Shown: positions 28,793-36,617 of the stretch, piece by piece
How positions within the stretch are numbered: position 1 is the stretch's first letter
How the letters are laid out: every line of letters starts with the position of its first letter
Assembly: GCA_002686195.1 (NCBI GenBank)
Contig: NZAS01000007.1
Span: 56,049-93,626 of the forward strand
Length of the DNA stretch: 37,578 nucleotides
From: Candidatus Pacearchaeota archaeon
GTDB lineage: Archaea > Nanoarchaeota > Nanoarchaeia > Pacearchaeales > GW2011-AR1
Direction of reading: 5' to 3'
Made by a program: the position numbers and the translations under genes
Notes under the pieces: generated by a model
The model's input: the letters and a program-made list of their open reading frames with translations, nothing else
Database searches by the model: none
What the model was told of the DNA's origin: nothing

Positions 28793-29424
28793 TGGACGTC
28801 GAATCGGACCACCTGGCGTCCCATCGCATCTCTGTAAACGTGCGTTACACGCCGGGACCAGGTGGCGAACAGATGGCGACGAGCGGCCTGTAACGAGAGG
28901 ATTCGAGCCTCCTCCGACATGAGTTTGTCTGGGGGACCGGTGATGGTCACTTCCACGCGAATCGTCTTGTTTGGATCGTGGACGCGCCCTCGAGCCATGG
29001 CCTTCATCATGTCGGCGCCCCGAAATCCGGCCCGGAAGGGTTGGACGCGCACCACTTCGAGCTCGTCCTTGTTCTCAGATCCATCCCCACCAAAACCCTT
29101 TCCTGGAATCCACCCCCGGTAGGTCTGCATGGGTCCAAGCCCTACTTCGGGAGGCTCGTACTCATCACTCAACTGACGAATGGAGGGCGTCTCACCAGAT
29201 TCGGTCTTCTCATTCTCCCAGGCTGTCTCGCGAAGATCGTCCAACGGTTCATCGTCGTAGACGGCGAATCCCCAGCTCTCCAGGTACTCCTGGACTTCAC
29301 GGCGAGACATTCGGGTGAAGCGGCCGTACTTCCCACGAGCGTAGCTCCCACGTTTCCGCACCGTCGAACCCAGGGCCAACAAGGCCACCGTTCCCAGGGC
29401 CAGTTTGTCTCCACTCACGGCCAT
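28789..29424 (-). CDS. Leader-bearing protein with SIRQL motif
   Basis: The leader is MAVSGDKLALGTVALLALGS then TVRKRGSYARG. Residues 34-60 include a helical motif (FTRMSRREVQEYLESWGFAV) and then PSIRQLSDEYEPP. The C-terminal half has a beta-rich domain (KTIRVEVTITGPPDKLMSEE, then a helix and THVYRDAMGRQVVRFDVQ). The strand-then-helix layout loosely recalls the EFxSPxGD module of 25666. No enzyme family was recognised. It overlaps both neighbours. Confidence 0.65.
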   Translation of the reverse strand: MAVSGDKLALGTVALLALGSTVRKRGSYARGKYGRFTRMSRREVQEYLESWGFAVYDDEPLDDLRETAWENEKTESGETPSIRQLSDEYEPPEVGLGPMQTYRGWIPGKGFGGDGSENKDELEVVRVQPFRAGFRGADMMKAMARGRVHDPNKTIRVEVTITGPPDKLMSEEARILSLQAARRHLFATWSRRVTHVYRDAMGRQVVRFDVQ

Positions 29425-30692
29425 TATCGGATCCTCCGAATGTTCTTGATTGCTCTGAGATCAAATACTACCGTCTCTCCGTCTTCCAGTCCCGTTGTGA
29501 AACCACCAATTCCCTGTTCCCTAAATAGCTGGGCGATCTCCAGCGCCACTTCTCTGCGGCTCGCCAAGGGCCCGTGGACGGTCTTCATTCGACGCCCACC
29601 TGGTTCCATTACCATATCAAAGAAGATCCGCTGGGCATCTGTCTGGGGCCACACAAGATCATTGCGGTCACGGAAGTAGGGATGGGTGATGTGCTCGAAG
29701 CTCGAGGTATCTACATGGACCTCCAAAACTGCTTCTCCCAGGTTTTCAGCTCGCTCGCGCATCTGGGTGAGGTAAGTGCCCCAGCCGAAGTCTCCAGGGT
29801 CTCTGCGCCTCTCTATGGCGTGGGAAAAGCCATGTGCCAGGATCTCCTCGGCCGCCTTCTTCGTAGTCCCATGGTAGTAGAGGTGAATCGTGGGGCTTCC
29901 TTTCAGCCTCCGAATGCCCTTTCGTCGCAGGTGGTGAGCGTCAGCAGCTTTCACTGCCTCTGGGAAGGAGAGGGTCGGCCTATCTCCCTCCCTGAAGGGG
30001 AAGTGCGCGTCAGACCACCCAGGGCGCCCTTTGCGGTCACCCCAGTAATAGGACTGCCTGGGCATTGGCGCCCCTGGGGGCGACGTGGAGATATACCCCA
30101 GCGTTCCCTCACCCCGGTCTTTTGTGTGCCATCGTCCTTCGATTCGCTGCCACACATACTCCCCATGGTTGGAGTTGGCCGAGACGATCCAAGGCCAGCG
30201 GTCGGAAATGTCCCAGTGAAGTGCCGATGGAACGCTTTTCATCTGGGAATTGGACAAGACCGCACGACTTCCTGAACCGTCTTTGGGCTTGACCAGGCCA
30301 CGAATCCCGCGCCTCTCCAGGTGGTGGGTAAACGCAAGAGCTTTAGCGTCTTCAGAAGCAATGCCTGCCTCAAGAAGCTCCGGAACCGTAAAGCCCTCTC
30401 GGTCTCTGCCGTAACGATAGGTGAGGCCTCCGGGATAGTAATGGAGACTGCCCAATTCGGATGAGCGGTTCGCTCCTTCGACGAGTTCCAGTGACCCCAG
30501 GGTACCGACCCAGGAATCTGCCGTCCAAGTGTAAGTGCCGTGGTGATGGAGGGCGCGAAGTTCGCGCAGGATTCCTGCTGCATTCACGTATTCCTCCCAA
30601 GACAGGAGATCCGAGCGACTCCCCTTTCGAGAAGCAAGCCCAGCCGCCGCCAGCGCAGCCACAACTCCCAGCGTGAGCTTGTCTCCGTTCAC
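29424..30692 (-). CDS. Leader-bearing protein with two HGxYVW repeats and ADP-ribosyltransferase-like domain
   Basis: The leader is MNGDKLTLGVVAALAAAGLA with SRKGSRSDLLSW. Two repeats follow (HGTYTW at 51 to HHLERRGIRGL at 123; HGEYVW at 176 to HHLRRKGIRRLKGS at 253). Residues 269-422 look like an ART fold: LYYHGTTKKAAEEILAHGF (His274), DFGWGTYLTQMRERA, and a candidate acidic residue in GETVVFDL. H-G-T plus G-x-Y-L-T is characteristic of DUF3990/PARP-like transferases that move ADP-ribose from NAD. If active and delivered with the virion, it could modify host proteins as T4 Alt does. The start is GTG at 30692. Confidence 0.72.
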   Translation of the reverse strand: MNGDKLTLGVVAALAAAGLASRKGSRSDLLSWEEYVNAAGILRELRALHHHGTYTWTADSWVGTLGSLELVEGANRSSELGSLHYYPGGLTYRYGRDREGFTVPELLEAGIASEDAKALAFTHHLERRGIRGLVKPKDGSGSRAVLSNSQMKSVPSALHWDISDRWPWIVSANSNHGEYVWQRIEGRWHTKDRGEGTLGYISTSPPGAPMPRQSYYWGDRKGRPGWSDAHFPFREGDRPTLSFPEAVKAADAHHLRRKGIRRLKGSPTIHLYYHGTTKKAAEEILAHGFSHAIERRRDPGDFGWGTYLTQMRERAENLGEAVLEVHVDTSSFEHITHPYFRDRNDLVWPQTDAQRIFFDMVMEPGGRRMKTVHGPLASRREVALEIAQLFREQGIGGFTTGLEDGETVVFDLRAIKNIRRIR

Positions 30693-31753
30693 CGTCTTTC
30701 CCCCGTCCTTGGATTCAGGCCTATGGAGGCACGCAGATCATATTGGGTACTCAACACTGTAGAGCGGGATTCACGAAGTCTGCTTTTCTCTTGCACCAAC
30801 GGATCCCGAAAATACGTCTTCTCAAACCAATCTGCGCCTTGCGGCGAGGGGGCACCTGGATGGGGACTTGAGCGGGCCAACGTGGCCGCGTCCATGGCCT
30901 GGACCAGGCCATCCTGGGCTCGTGCATGAACAAGAGACCGCAACACCAGTTCTCTTTGACCAAATCCGCCATCATCACCCCAGGTACCAAAGCCACCCAC
31001 GCGGCGAATTACATCCTCATAGTTGCCCTCCCAGGCACCATCTGGAGCGTCGGCATACTTGGGCTTCCCTCGAAGGGACGGAGTTCCTCCACGTTTCCAA
31101 AATCTCATCTCCGGAGCAAAGTATTTCCAGAGCAGTTCCAGGTTGATTTCATTCATCCGTTGCTCGGACGCAAGGAGGAAAGCGCCTATCCTTCGAAGCT
31201 GATTCTCCCCCCAGACTTTTGTTCGTTTCAACCGTCTACTGACCGCTCGTGCTACCTCCGTGGCCTCGTCTGGGCTCCAGAGCTTGGTGCGCCTGTCCCT
31301 TCTTGCGCTCGATGGGTAACGAGCATCAGCGCTGCTCCCTTTCTTCTTGGTGAGTGAGCGAATCCCTCGCCGCTCCAGGTAATGGGCATCGGCAGCTTTC
31401 TTCGCTCGCACGAAGCTGTACTCGACCGCCATGGGATCGCGGGGAGCAAAGAAGTCCTCTACAGCAACCCACTGGACTCCGTTGAAGTAGTAGCCACCAC
31501 GGTCATACTGATCCTCATCCCCGAGATGGTAGCCAAGGATCCCGAATTCCTGCTCCTGTTCCACGGGCTCGTCCCCGTAGTCGTAGTCGTTAGGTAGCCA
31601 GAAATACGTCCCCTCTTCGGTGGGGGCCCATTCGATTGTGGCCGGACCCGCGTCCGACCAGGTGAGTATGGTGGCGGTACTTCCTTTCCGAGAAGCAAAC
31701 CCAGCCGCGGCCAGCGCGGCTACAACTCCCAGCGCGAGCTTGTCTCCGTTCAC
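30689..31753 (-). CDS. Leader-bearing protein with one HGxYVW-type repeat
   Basis: GTG start at 31753 gives the leader VNGDKLALGVVAALAAAGFA with SRKGSTATILTWSD. Starting at an upstream in-frame codon would add 63 Arg-rich residues that are a shadow of the previous gene. A repeat (EGTYFW ... FGILGYHLG ... AHYLERRGIRSLTKKKGSS) is followed by a helical C-terminal domain of about 210 residues (DEATEVARAVSRRLKRTKVW, MNEINLELLWKYFAPEM, RELVLRSLVHARAQDG). That domain has no recognised relative. GTGA overlaps at both ends. Confidence 0.68.
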   Translation of the reverse strand: MNGDKLALGVVAALAAAGFASRKGSTATILTWSDAGPATIEWAPTEEGTYFWLPNDYDYGDEPVEQEQEFGILGYHLGDEDQYDRGGYYFNGVQWVAVEDFFAPRDPMAVEYSFVRAKKAADAHYLERRGIRSLTKKKGSSADARYPSSARRDRRTKLWSPDEATEVARAVSRRLKRTKVWGENQLRRIGAFLLASEQRMNEINLELLWKYFAPEMRFWKRGGTPSLRGKPKYADAPDGAWEGNYEDVIRRVGGFGTWGDDGGFGQRELVLRSLVHARAQDGLVQAMDAATLARSSPHPGAPSPQGADWFEKTYFRDPLVQEKSRLRESRSTVLSTQYDLRASIGLNPRTGERR

Positions 31754-32298
31754 GCTTTCCCTCTCTGGCGTAGCCACTCGTGCATGTCCATCGGCCACAC
31801 GGGAATCTGGTCCAAGAGCCACTCGTCCATCGCGTTTACGCGAGCTTTGTGAGAATGGTCTCCGAAGAGGGGGTGTTCCGAAGGACGTAGGCACGGTTTT
31901 CCGACAGCTCCTCCAGGCCGCCTCGGTTCGCAAGCCTGGCACTCAACGGCCCAGTAGAGCCTGTTCATCTCTCTCTTGAACTGATCCAACCACTCTGTCC
32001 AACTCGGGTGGTCAACATGGCGCCCAGCGTTCCCACCGAGCTTGTTCGCCGCCGCCAAGCCGAATTCCGCTGTGTAGGGATGACTCAAGGTCATCAGTTT
32101 CTCACCCAGTGTCCGGTGGTAAACCTCCACAAGTTCCCGGTCGCCCTTGGTGGGTCGCAGGCCCCAGGCTGCTCCGCGCCCAGAGGGTGCTGTCTCGACC
32201 TCGCTTTCCAGGAACGCGTCCAGATCGAAGGATTCCGAGCACCCCTCGAGCGGGAGTTCAAGTTGTAGTTCTGCGTCCAAGTCGAATTTACGCGCCAT
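31750..32298 (-). CDS. Tandem-FDLD protein with Cys/His cluster
   Basis: The N terminus holds two motif copies, MARKFDLDAELQLELPLEG and SESFDLDAFLESEVETAPS; the second matches the micropeptide at 15739. Later come VECQACEPRRPGG and KPCLRPSEHPLFGDHSHKAR, a set of Cys and His that could bind one zinc ion. This is the only gene of the minus-strand operon without the hydrophobic leader, so FDLD and leader appear to be alternative tags. TAATG and GTGA overlaps place it firmly in the operon. Function unknown. Confidence 0.66.
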   Translation of the reverse strand: MARKFDLDAELQLELPLEGCSESFDLDAFLESEVETAPSGRGAAWGLRPTKGDRELVEVYHRTLGEKLMTLSHPYTAEFGLAAANKLGGNAGRHVDHPSWTEWLDQFKREMNRLYWAVECQACEPRRPGGAVGKPCLRPSEHPLFGDHSHKARVNAMDEWLLDQIPVWPMDMHEWLRQRGKA

Positions 32299-33962
32299 TA
32301 CAACCCCGAGCTCGTCTGAAGATCCCAGGGACCCCAGTGTTCATGTTCAGTGATTCGCTCTCGGAAGGTGGGAACGTCGTATTTGTGGAGATTGTCGATC
32401 TGGTCGATGTGACCCAGGGCGTAGTACAGGATCCGCGGCATCCGCACGTCTCTCCCCATCGAGACGTCGACCACGTCATCACCGTCCTCTACCCAAGCAT
32501 GTCCAAAGCGCGTGCCCCAGAGCTTCCCCTGGCCGGCCACCTCTCCATGCACCAGGCGCAAACTGGAGTCGTTGCCCCGGAGGACCGCGTGATCCATGAA
32601 GTACCGACCGTTCGCCTCGAAGCAATCTCCACATACCGCTTTGGCCTTGGAACCCCGCTCTTTCGCCCTTCGTTTTCGGACAGCTCCTCCCCGTTGGTGC
32701 TTTTGCTCGGCCACCGTCTCTCGGAGTGCTTCTGATCTGTCTGGGTCCGCTGTGGTGGGCTCCCATCGAATCCTACGCACAGCGTTCTTGTAGATGTTGC
32801 GTCCCTTTCGGCGCGTCCGTTTGCCTTCCTGGAGAGCCTGTTCACCAGTGGACTCCAAAACCTCGAGGGTGAAGGTGTGCTGACCGGTCTTCTCGCCATA
32901 GGACTCTCGAAGTACCGTGGCGATGACCTCTCGGTCTCCAACGTATCGAGGGTTGCGGTGAGAACCAGCGAAAACCGCCTCGGAAAACCGAATGACGTCG
33001 CCGGCTACCACGCTACCGGTACTGATCCATTTGCGGGCCGGTGACCCCTTCAACGAGCGAATCGAGTTCATGTTTCGGTACCGCAGCCAGTGCTCCTCGG
33101 GCATGAACACCTGGAAGGTTTCTTCATCTCGGTAGTCAGCCGCACCAGCTCTCTCGCCACCCCAGTAAAGTTCTATCAACGTAGAGCCATACACCCGGCC
33201 TTGAGCGTCGTATTCGTCGAAGAAAGCGAGACCTGGGTCCAGATCGATCCCCTGGTACAGTAAATCTTGTGCCACCGCGTACTGGCCTTCAATGGCGTAA
33301 TCGTCGTAGTCAATAAAGGAGAGGGGAAACTCCACCAGGACCCACTTGTCGTACGTGTCTACACGGCCGTGCATTGGATCTTCCCACAGCTTGTGCCCCT
33401 CCTCGTTGGCTCGTCGGCCCTCCCACGTTTCCGAGGAATAAGTGCCCCTCAAGTTGGCGATATGATGCAGTCGGTAGTTGCCCAGCACGCGGGCCCGGCG
33501 AGCTACAGACCCTCGCTTCAATCCCTCTTGAAATGCGTCCCAGGCCTTCACTACCCGGTCGGTAGAAGCTCCGCGGTCTATCCACATCAGTTGTGGATGG
33601 TGGAGGCTCAACGTGAGCCTGGACCATCCTCCGTCAGCCAGGTGAACAACCTCGTTCCTTCCTTCCAATACTCCTCGAGCATCGGACTCGTAGGCACCCA
33701 GGTGCTTTGAGATCTTTCCCGTGAGCTCGTAGTCTGCATTTCGAATCAACTCTACCAAGCCAGCGAGCGTGTCGGGGTCTTCCGGATCCGGAAACAGATC
33801 GTAGGAGATCTCTTCTCCCCCGTATAGGAGCCCATGGATGCCACCGAGGTAGTCCCGGAGCTTGGTCAGACCTGGGAACCGGGAAAGACTCCCGCGCTTA
33901 CTCGCGGCCCCCACGAGAGCGAGAGTTCCAACTGCAGCCAAGGCCAGGGTGTCACCCTTCAT
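32298..33962 (-). CDS. Leader-bearing protein with Cys-His-Asp peptidase-like C terminus
   Basis: The leader is MKGDTLALAAVGTLALVGAA then SKRGSLSRF. The first 300 residues form a beta-rich body (KWVLVEFPLSFIDYDDYAIE, then a DPGLAFFDEYDAQGRVYG segment). NSIRSLKGSPARKW marks a boundary near 310. A second module carries VVAGDVIRFSEAVF and HTFTLEVLEST, possibly a small SH3-like barrel. Residues 443-554 contain VCGDCFEANGRYFM (Cys447), LVHGEV, FGHAWVED (His488) and VVDVSMG, a Cys-His-Asp order as in papain/transglutaminase-like proteins. A proteolytic or cross-linking activity is plausible. Confidence 0.68.
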   Translation of the reverse strand: MKGDTLALAAVGTLALVGAASKRGSLSRFPGLTKLRDYLGGIHGLLYGGEEISYDLFPDPEDPDTLAGLVELIRNADYELTGKISKHLGAYESDARGVLEGRNEVVHLADGGWSRLTLSLHHPQLMWIDRGASTDRVVKAWDAFQEGLKRGSVARRARVLGNYRLHHIANLRGTYSSETWEGRRANEEGHKLWEDPMHGRVDTYDKWVLVEFPLSFIDYDDYAIEGQYAVAQDLLYQGIDLDPGLAFFDEYDAQGRVYGSTLIELYWGGERAGAADYRDEETFQVFMPEEHWLRYRNMNSIRSLKGSPARKWISTGSVVAGDVIRFSEAVFAGSHRNPRYVGDREVIATVLRESYGEKTGQHTFTLEVLESTGEQALQEGKRTRRKGRNIYKNAVRRIRWEPTTADPDRSEALRETVAEQKHQRGGAVRKRRAKERGSKAKAVCGDCFEANGRYFMDHAVLRGNDSSLRLVHGEVAGQGKLWGTRFGHAWVEDGDDVVDVSMGRDVRMPRILYYALGHIDQIDNLHKYDVPTFRERITEHEHWGPWDLQTSSGL

Positions 33963-34738
33963 CCCTCTTCCTCCTCCTCTCTCTCCTCCTCCTCTCTATC
34001 CTTGTAAACGTCGATCTCGGAGTCCCAATACCCTGGCCCAAACTGGTCATCTGCAATCTTCTGGACCGCTTCCTCGAGGTTCCGCTCCAAGGCCTCCAAG
34101 GCTTGTATAAACGCCTTTCCTTCGTTCCACGCGGTGATCCGGTCCTGCTCGTTCTCGAAGAAATCCCCTCCCAGGCTTCGGATGGTGTCTCTTCTTGGTC
34201 GGTCCTTAGAGAGGCCCTCAATGTCGAACATGAGATCGGCTCCGACATTGGTGAACTCAACACTCACCTTCCAGGTGGAACCCCGATATTCGATATCCAC
34301 CTTGTCGGGCGCCCCGACGTAGTGACTCACAGGCTGACGGTCAGGTCCGAACCCGGAGCTTCGCCCGTAGTAGCGGCCGTCTACCCACAAATCTCCCTGC
34401 TGAATTTCGTCCTCGAGTCTACGGCGCAAATCATTTTCAATGTCCGAGTCGTCGAGGTACTCCTCGTCTTCTTCGGATACGAAGAGATCCTCGACGGAGG
34501 GTTGGTCAATCTCGGCCTCTAGCTGGATGGCAATACCGTCGTCAGAGTGTCTCCACCCAGACCAGTCGGCCGCCGAAGAGTTTTTGGCACGGATTTCAGC
34601 AAGGAGAGATGCCATGTCATCGTTCGAAGGGCCACGTTTCTTCAGCCATTCCTCGGAACGGGAGCCGGCCCTCTTCCGCACGGCCCCAACGGCAGCCAGG
34701 GCAGCGACGGCACCAAAGGCGAGCTTGTTTCCATTCAT
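33959..34738 (-). CDS. Leader-bearing acidic protein
   Basis: The leader is MNGNKLAFGAVAALAAVGAV then RKRAGSRSEEWL. The rest is acidic with a segment of negatively charged helix (FVSEEDEEYLDDSDIENDLR), a beta region (DKVDIEYRGSTWKVSVEFTN), RRDTIRSLGGDFFENEQ (an S/T-I-R-x-L motif variant) and a Glu-rich end (REEEEREEEEEG). No enzyme family was recognised. Acidic tails of this kind may mediate contacts with basic proteins or DNA mimicry, as inference. Confidence 0.62.
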   Translation of the reverse strand: MNGNKLAFGAVAALAAVGAVRKRAGSRSEEWLKKRGPSNDDMASLLAEIRAKNSSAADWSGWRHSDDGIAIQLEAEIDQPSVEDLFVSEEDEEYLDDSDIENDLRRRLEDEIQQGDLWVDGRYYGRSSGFGPDRQPVSHYVGAPDKVDIEYRGSTWKVSVEFTNVGADLMFDIEGLSKDRPRRDTIRSLGGDFFENEQDRITAWNEGKAFIQALEALERNLEEAVQKIADDQFGPGYWDSEIDVYKDREEEEREEEEEG

Positions 34739-35901
34739 TGTGCTCCTCCGCGTTGAAGCACCAAGGCTCCGGGAGAAATGCGTCCCGCGGGGAGTCGCAT
34801 TTCGCTGAAGTCAGGATAACTCACGCGCCCATTCATCCCGATGGAATGGAGCCTGTCGCTGGCCGTCTCACTCTGAACAATTGTGATCTTGGAAGAATCG
34901 TACACGCGGAGCTCGAACATGCTCGCCAGATACGCCATGGTGGTCTGCCTGGTACTCTTCCCTTCATCCACGAGTGTCCAAGGCCCAATCATCTTGCTGG
35001 TAGGCCAACCCCATCCCGTGAAGAGACCACCGCGAGCTGTTCGATCAAGCCCATCGTGACAATAGATGGACTGGTCGTAGATGTAGCGTTCCCACTGCTT
35101 TGCCACGCTCCGGGGTAAATAATCGAGCTGCACCGCGCCCATCGGATTGAGGCACACTCGGTCAATCCCAGAACGCACTTCCATGAACCCCAGGTCGTCG
35201 AGGTCAAGCCGAGAGAGTGCCAACATGTCGGTCATCCAGAAGGAAGCCCAGTAGCACTCGTCGAACTGGGATCCAGAAGCGGTGAGTGCGTTGTAGAGAT
35301 TGTGAAAAGCGTGATCTCGGCTCTCCGATACCTTCCGTACCTCTTCCCGGGTGCGCGGAGGACGCCACCAGGAGGAGTAATAGCGATGCTCTCTGCCCAT
35401 CCAACCTTCACCCACGGGGATCGCGCCATCTGGAAGACGGCCGCCAAGACCCTTCCGCTCATGGAGCAAGTCTCGATCGAGCATCCGAGCTCGCTCCATT
35501 GTGTGCTCCGCATCCTCGGATGCCTTGAGTGAAGCTGTGCCCTTGGGACACTCCTTCTCGAAGGCCTTCCACAAGTCCTCGAGTGTCATTGCTCTCCTGG
35601 CCCCCTTTCGAAGTGTCACCAGGCCGACCAGGATGGCGTCAGCTACGCGGGGATCCACGGTCAGACTCACCGCCTCATCGGTCCCTCCACCCGTGGCATG
35701 GGAGAGCCCCTGTCGACGCACCCGAAACCGATCACCAAGGATGGACTGAAGCCCGGTGGTTGCGTGGTAGAGAGGGTAGTCGGTCGGCCAGGGCCAGCCG
35801 GCGTTCGTGATGGTGAGGGAGGTGTTGGAGCTTCCGCGTCTCCGCACAACTCCAGCAGCCGCCAGGAGAGCAACGGCACCGATGGCAAGGCGTTCGCTCA
35901 T
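34735..35901 (-). CDS. Leader-bearing protein with possible ADP-ribosyltransferase-like domain
   Basis: The leader is MSERLAIGAVALLAAAGVVR then RRGSSNTSL, at DNA level almost identical to that of the next upstream gene. Directly after it, DYPLYHATTGLQSILGDRF and a Gly-rich DEAVSLTVDPRVADAI recall ART-like entries (Y-H-A/G-T ... V-S-L-T ... A). The similarity is weaker than in 29424. The remaining 250 residues are helical with HAFHNLYNAL and WASFWMTDML and end in a beta-rich part (ELRVYDSSKITIVQS). Its role is unknown; an ART or a related RNA-binding fold is possible. Confidence 0.58.
   Translation of the reverse strand: MSERLAIGAVALLAAAGVVRRRGSSNTSLTITNAGWPWPTDYPLYHATTGLQSILGDRFRVRRQGLSHATGGGTDEAVSLTVDPRVADAILVGLVTLRKGARRAMTLEDLWKAFEKECPKGTASLKASEDAEHTMERARMLDRDLLHERKGLGGRLPDGAIPVGEGWMGREHRYYSSWWRPPRTREEVRKVSESRDHAFHNLYNALTASGSQFDECYWASFWMTDMLALSRLDLDDLGFMEVRSGIDRVCLNPMGAVQLDYLPRSVAKQWERYIYDQSIYCHDGLDRTARGGLFTGWGWPTSKMIGPWTLVDEGKSTRQTTMAYLASMFELRVYDSSKITIVQSETASDRLHSIGMNGRVSYPDFSEMRLPAGRISPGALVLQRGGAQ
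35834..35901 (-). repeat. Leader-coding direct repeat, copy 1
   Basis: These 68 bases, encoding the N terminus of the gene at 34735-35901, are the same as 36550-36617 except for one base (GCAAG/GCGAG near 35887). The proteins diverge immediately after the shared VRRRGS, so the leader has been copied or exchanged by recombination. Confidence 0.85.
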
Positions 35902-36617
35902 GGCTCGCCTCCATCATCGTCGTCTACCAGCCTCAATGGTTCACTGGGTTTTCTACGGGTCGCGAAGTCCGCTACCTCACTCGCGAATGCCATGATCTCG
36001 GCATTGTAGTCGAGCATGTGCAGGGAGGAGGCCCACAAGGCTTGTGCCAACTCGAGATCGATGACCCGTGGAAGAGTTGGCGCCCTGGGCCTGGATCCGA
36101 TGGGAGTGATCCAGTGATCCGAATCCGGACTGAAGACATGGAGCTTCAGCTTAGAGGAATCAGATCCTCCGAGTTCTTGTTTTGCCCGAAATCGCCAAGT
36201 AGCGGCCTGGGCCTTCCACGACCTCTCAAGCTCACTTGAAATACCTGGACGACTCAGTCTCTCCTCGAGCCACGCATTGATCTCGCGCAGGCGTTCTGAC
36301 AGCGCCCAGGTTGAGTGAATCGATCGAGACCGTGGATGCGCGTGGGTAGCAATCCATCCCTCCCACGACTCTCGCACCTGGCGTAGCAAGTCCTCGGGGC
36401 TATTGGACTCGAACCTATGTTCCCAGTCTCGCTCGTCCGTCATACGGAACTGGACCGATTGCCGGCGCCGAACGTAGTCGGAATATAGCGTGCCAAGACC
36501 CGCCCTAATTTCTGCTTTCATACGAGAGAAACTGTCGGGATTCCAACTCCCGCGTCTCCGCACAACTCCAGCAGCCGCCAGGAGAGCAACGGCACCGATG
36601 GCGAGGCGTTCGCTCAT
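35898..36617 (-). CDS. Leader-bearing hypothetical protein
   Basis: The ATG at 36617 overlaps the upstream stop (ATGA) and gives MSERLAIGAVALLAAAGVVR then RRGSWNPDSF; a GTG two codons earlier is less likely. The rest is a helical, Arg/Trp-rich protein (SDYVRRRQSVQFRMTDERDW, EDLLRQVRESWEGW, ERSWKAQAATWRFRAKQELG). It ends with a C-terminal region around LAQALWASSLHMLDYN. No family was recognised. It shares a duplicated leader with its downstream neighbour. Confidence 0.62.
   Translation of the reverse strand: MSERLAIGAVALLAAAGVVRRRGSWNPDSFSRMKAEIRAGLGTLYSDYVRRRQSVQFRMTDERDWEHRFESNSPEDLLRQVRESWEGWIATHAHPRSRSIHSTWALSERLREINAWLEERLSRPGISSELERSWKAQAATWRFRAKQELGGSDSSKLKLHVFSPDSDHWITPIGSRPRAPTLPRVIDLELAQALWASSLHMLDYNAEIMAFASEVADFATRRKPSEPLRLVDDDDGGEP
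36550..36617 (-). repeat. Leader-coding direct repeat, copy 2
   Basis: Second copy of the 68-base leader sequence found at 35834-35901, with one mismatch. It encodes the first 23 residues of the protein at 35898-36617. Confidence 0.85.

Noticed and set aside
31757..31942. Extended N terminus for the 30689 gene (63 extra residues)
   Set aside because: The extension is a shadow of the preceding FDLD protein; the leader beginning at the GTG 31753 matches its paralogues exactly.
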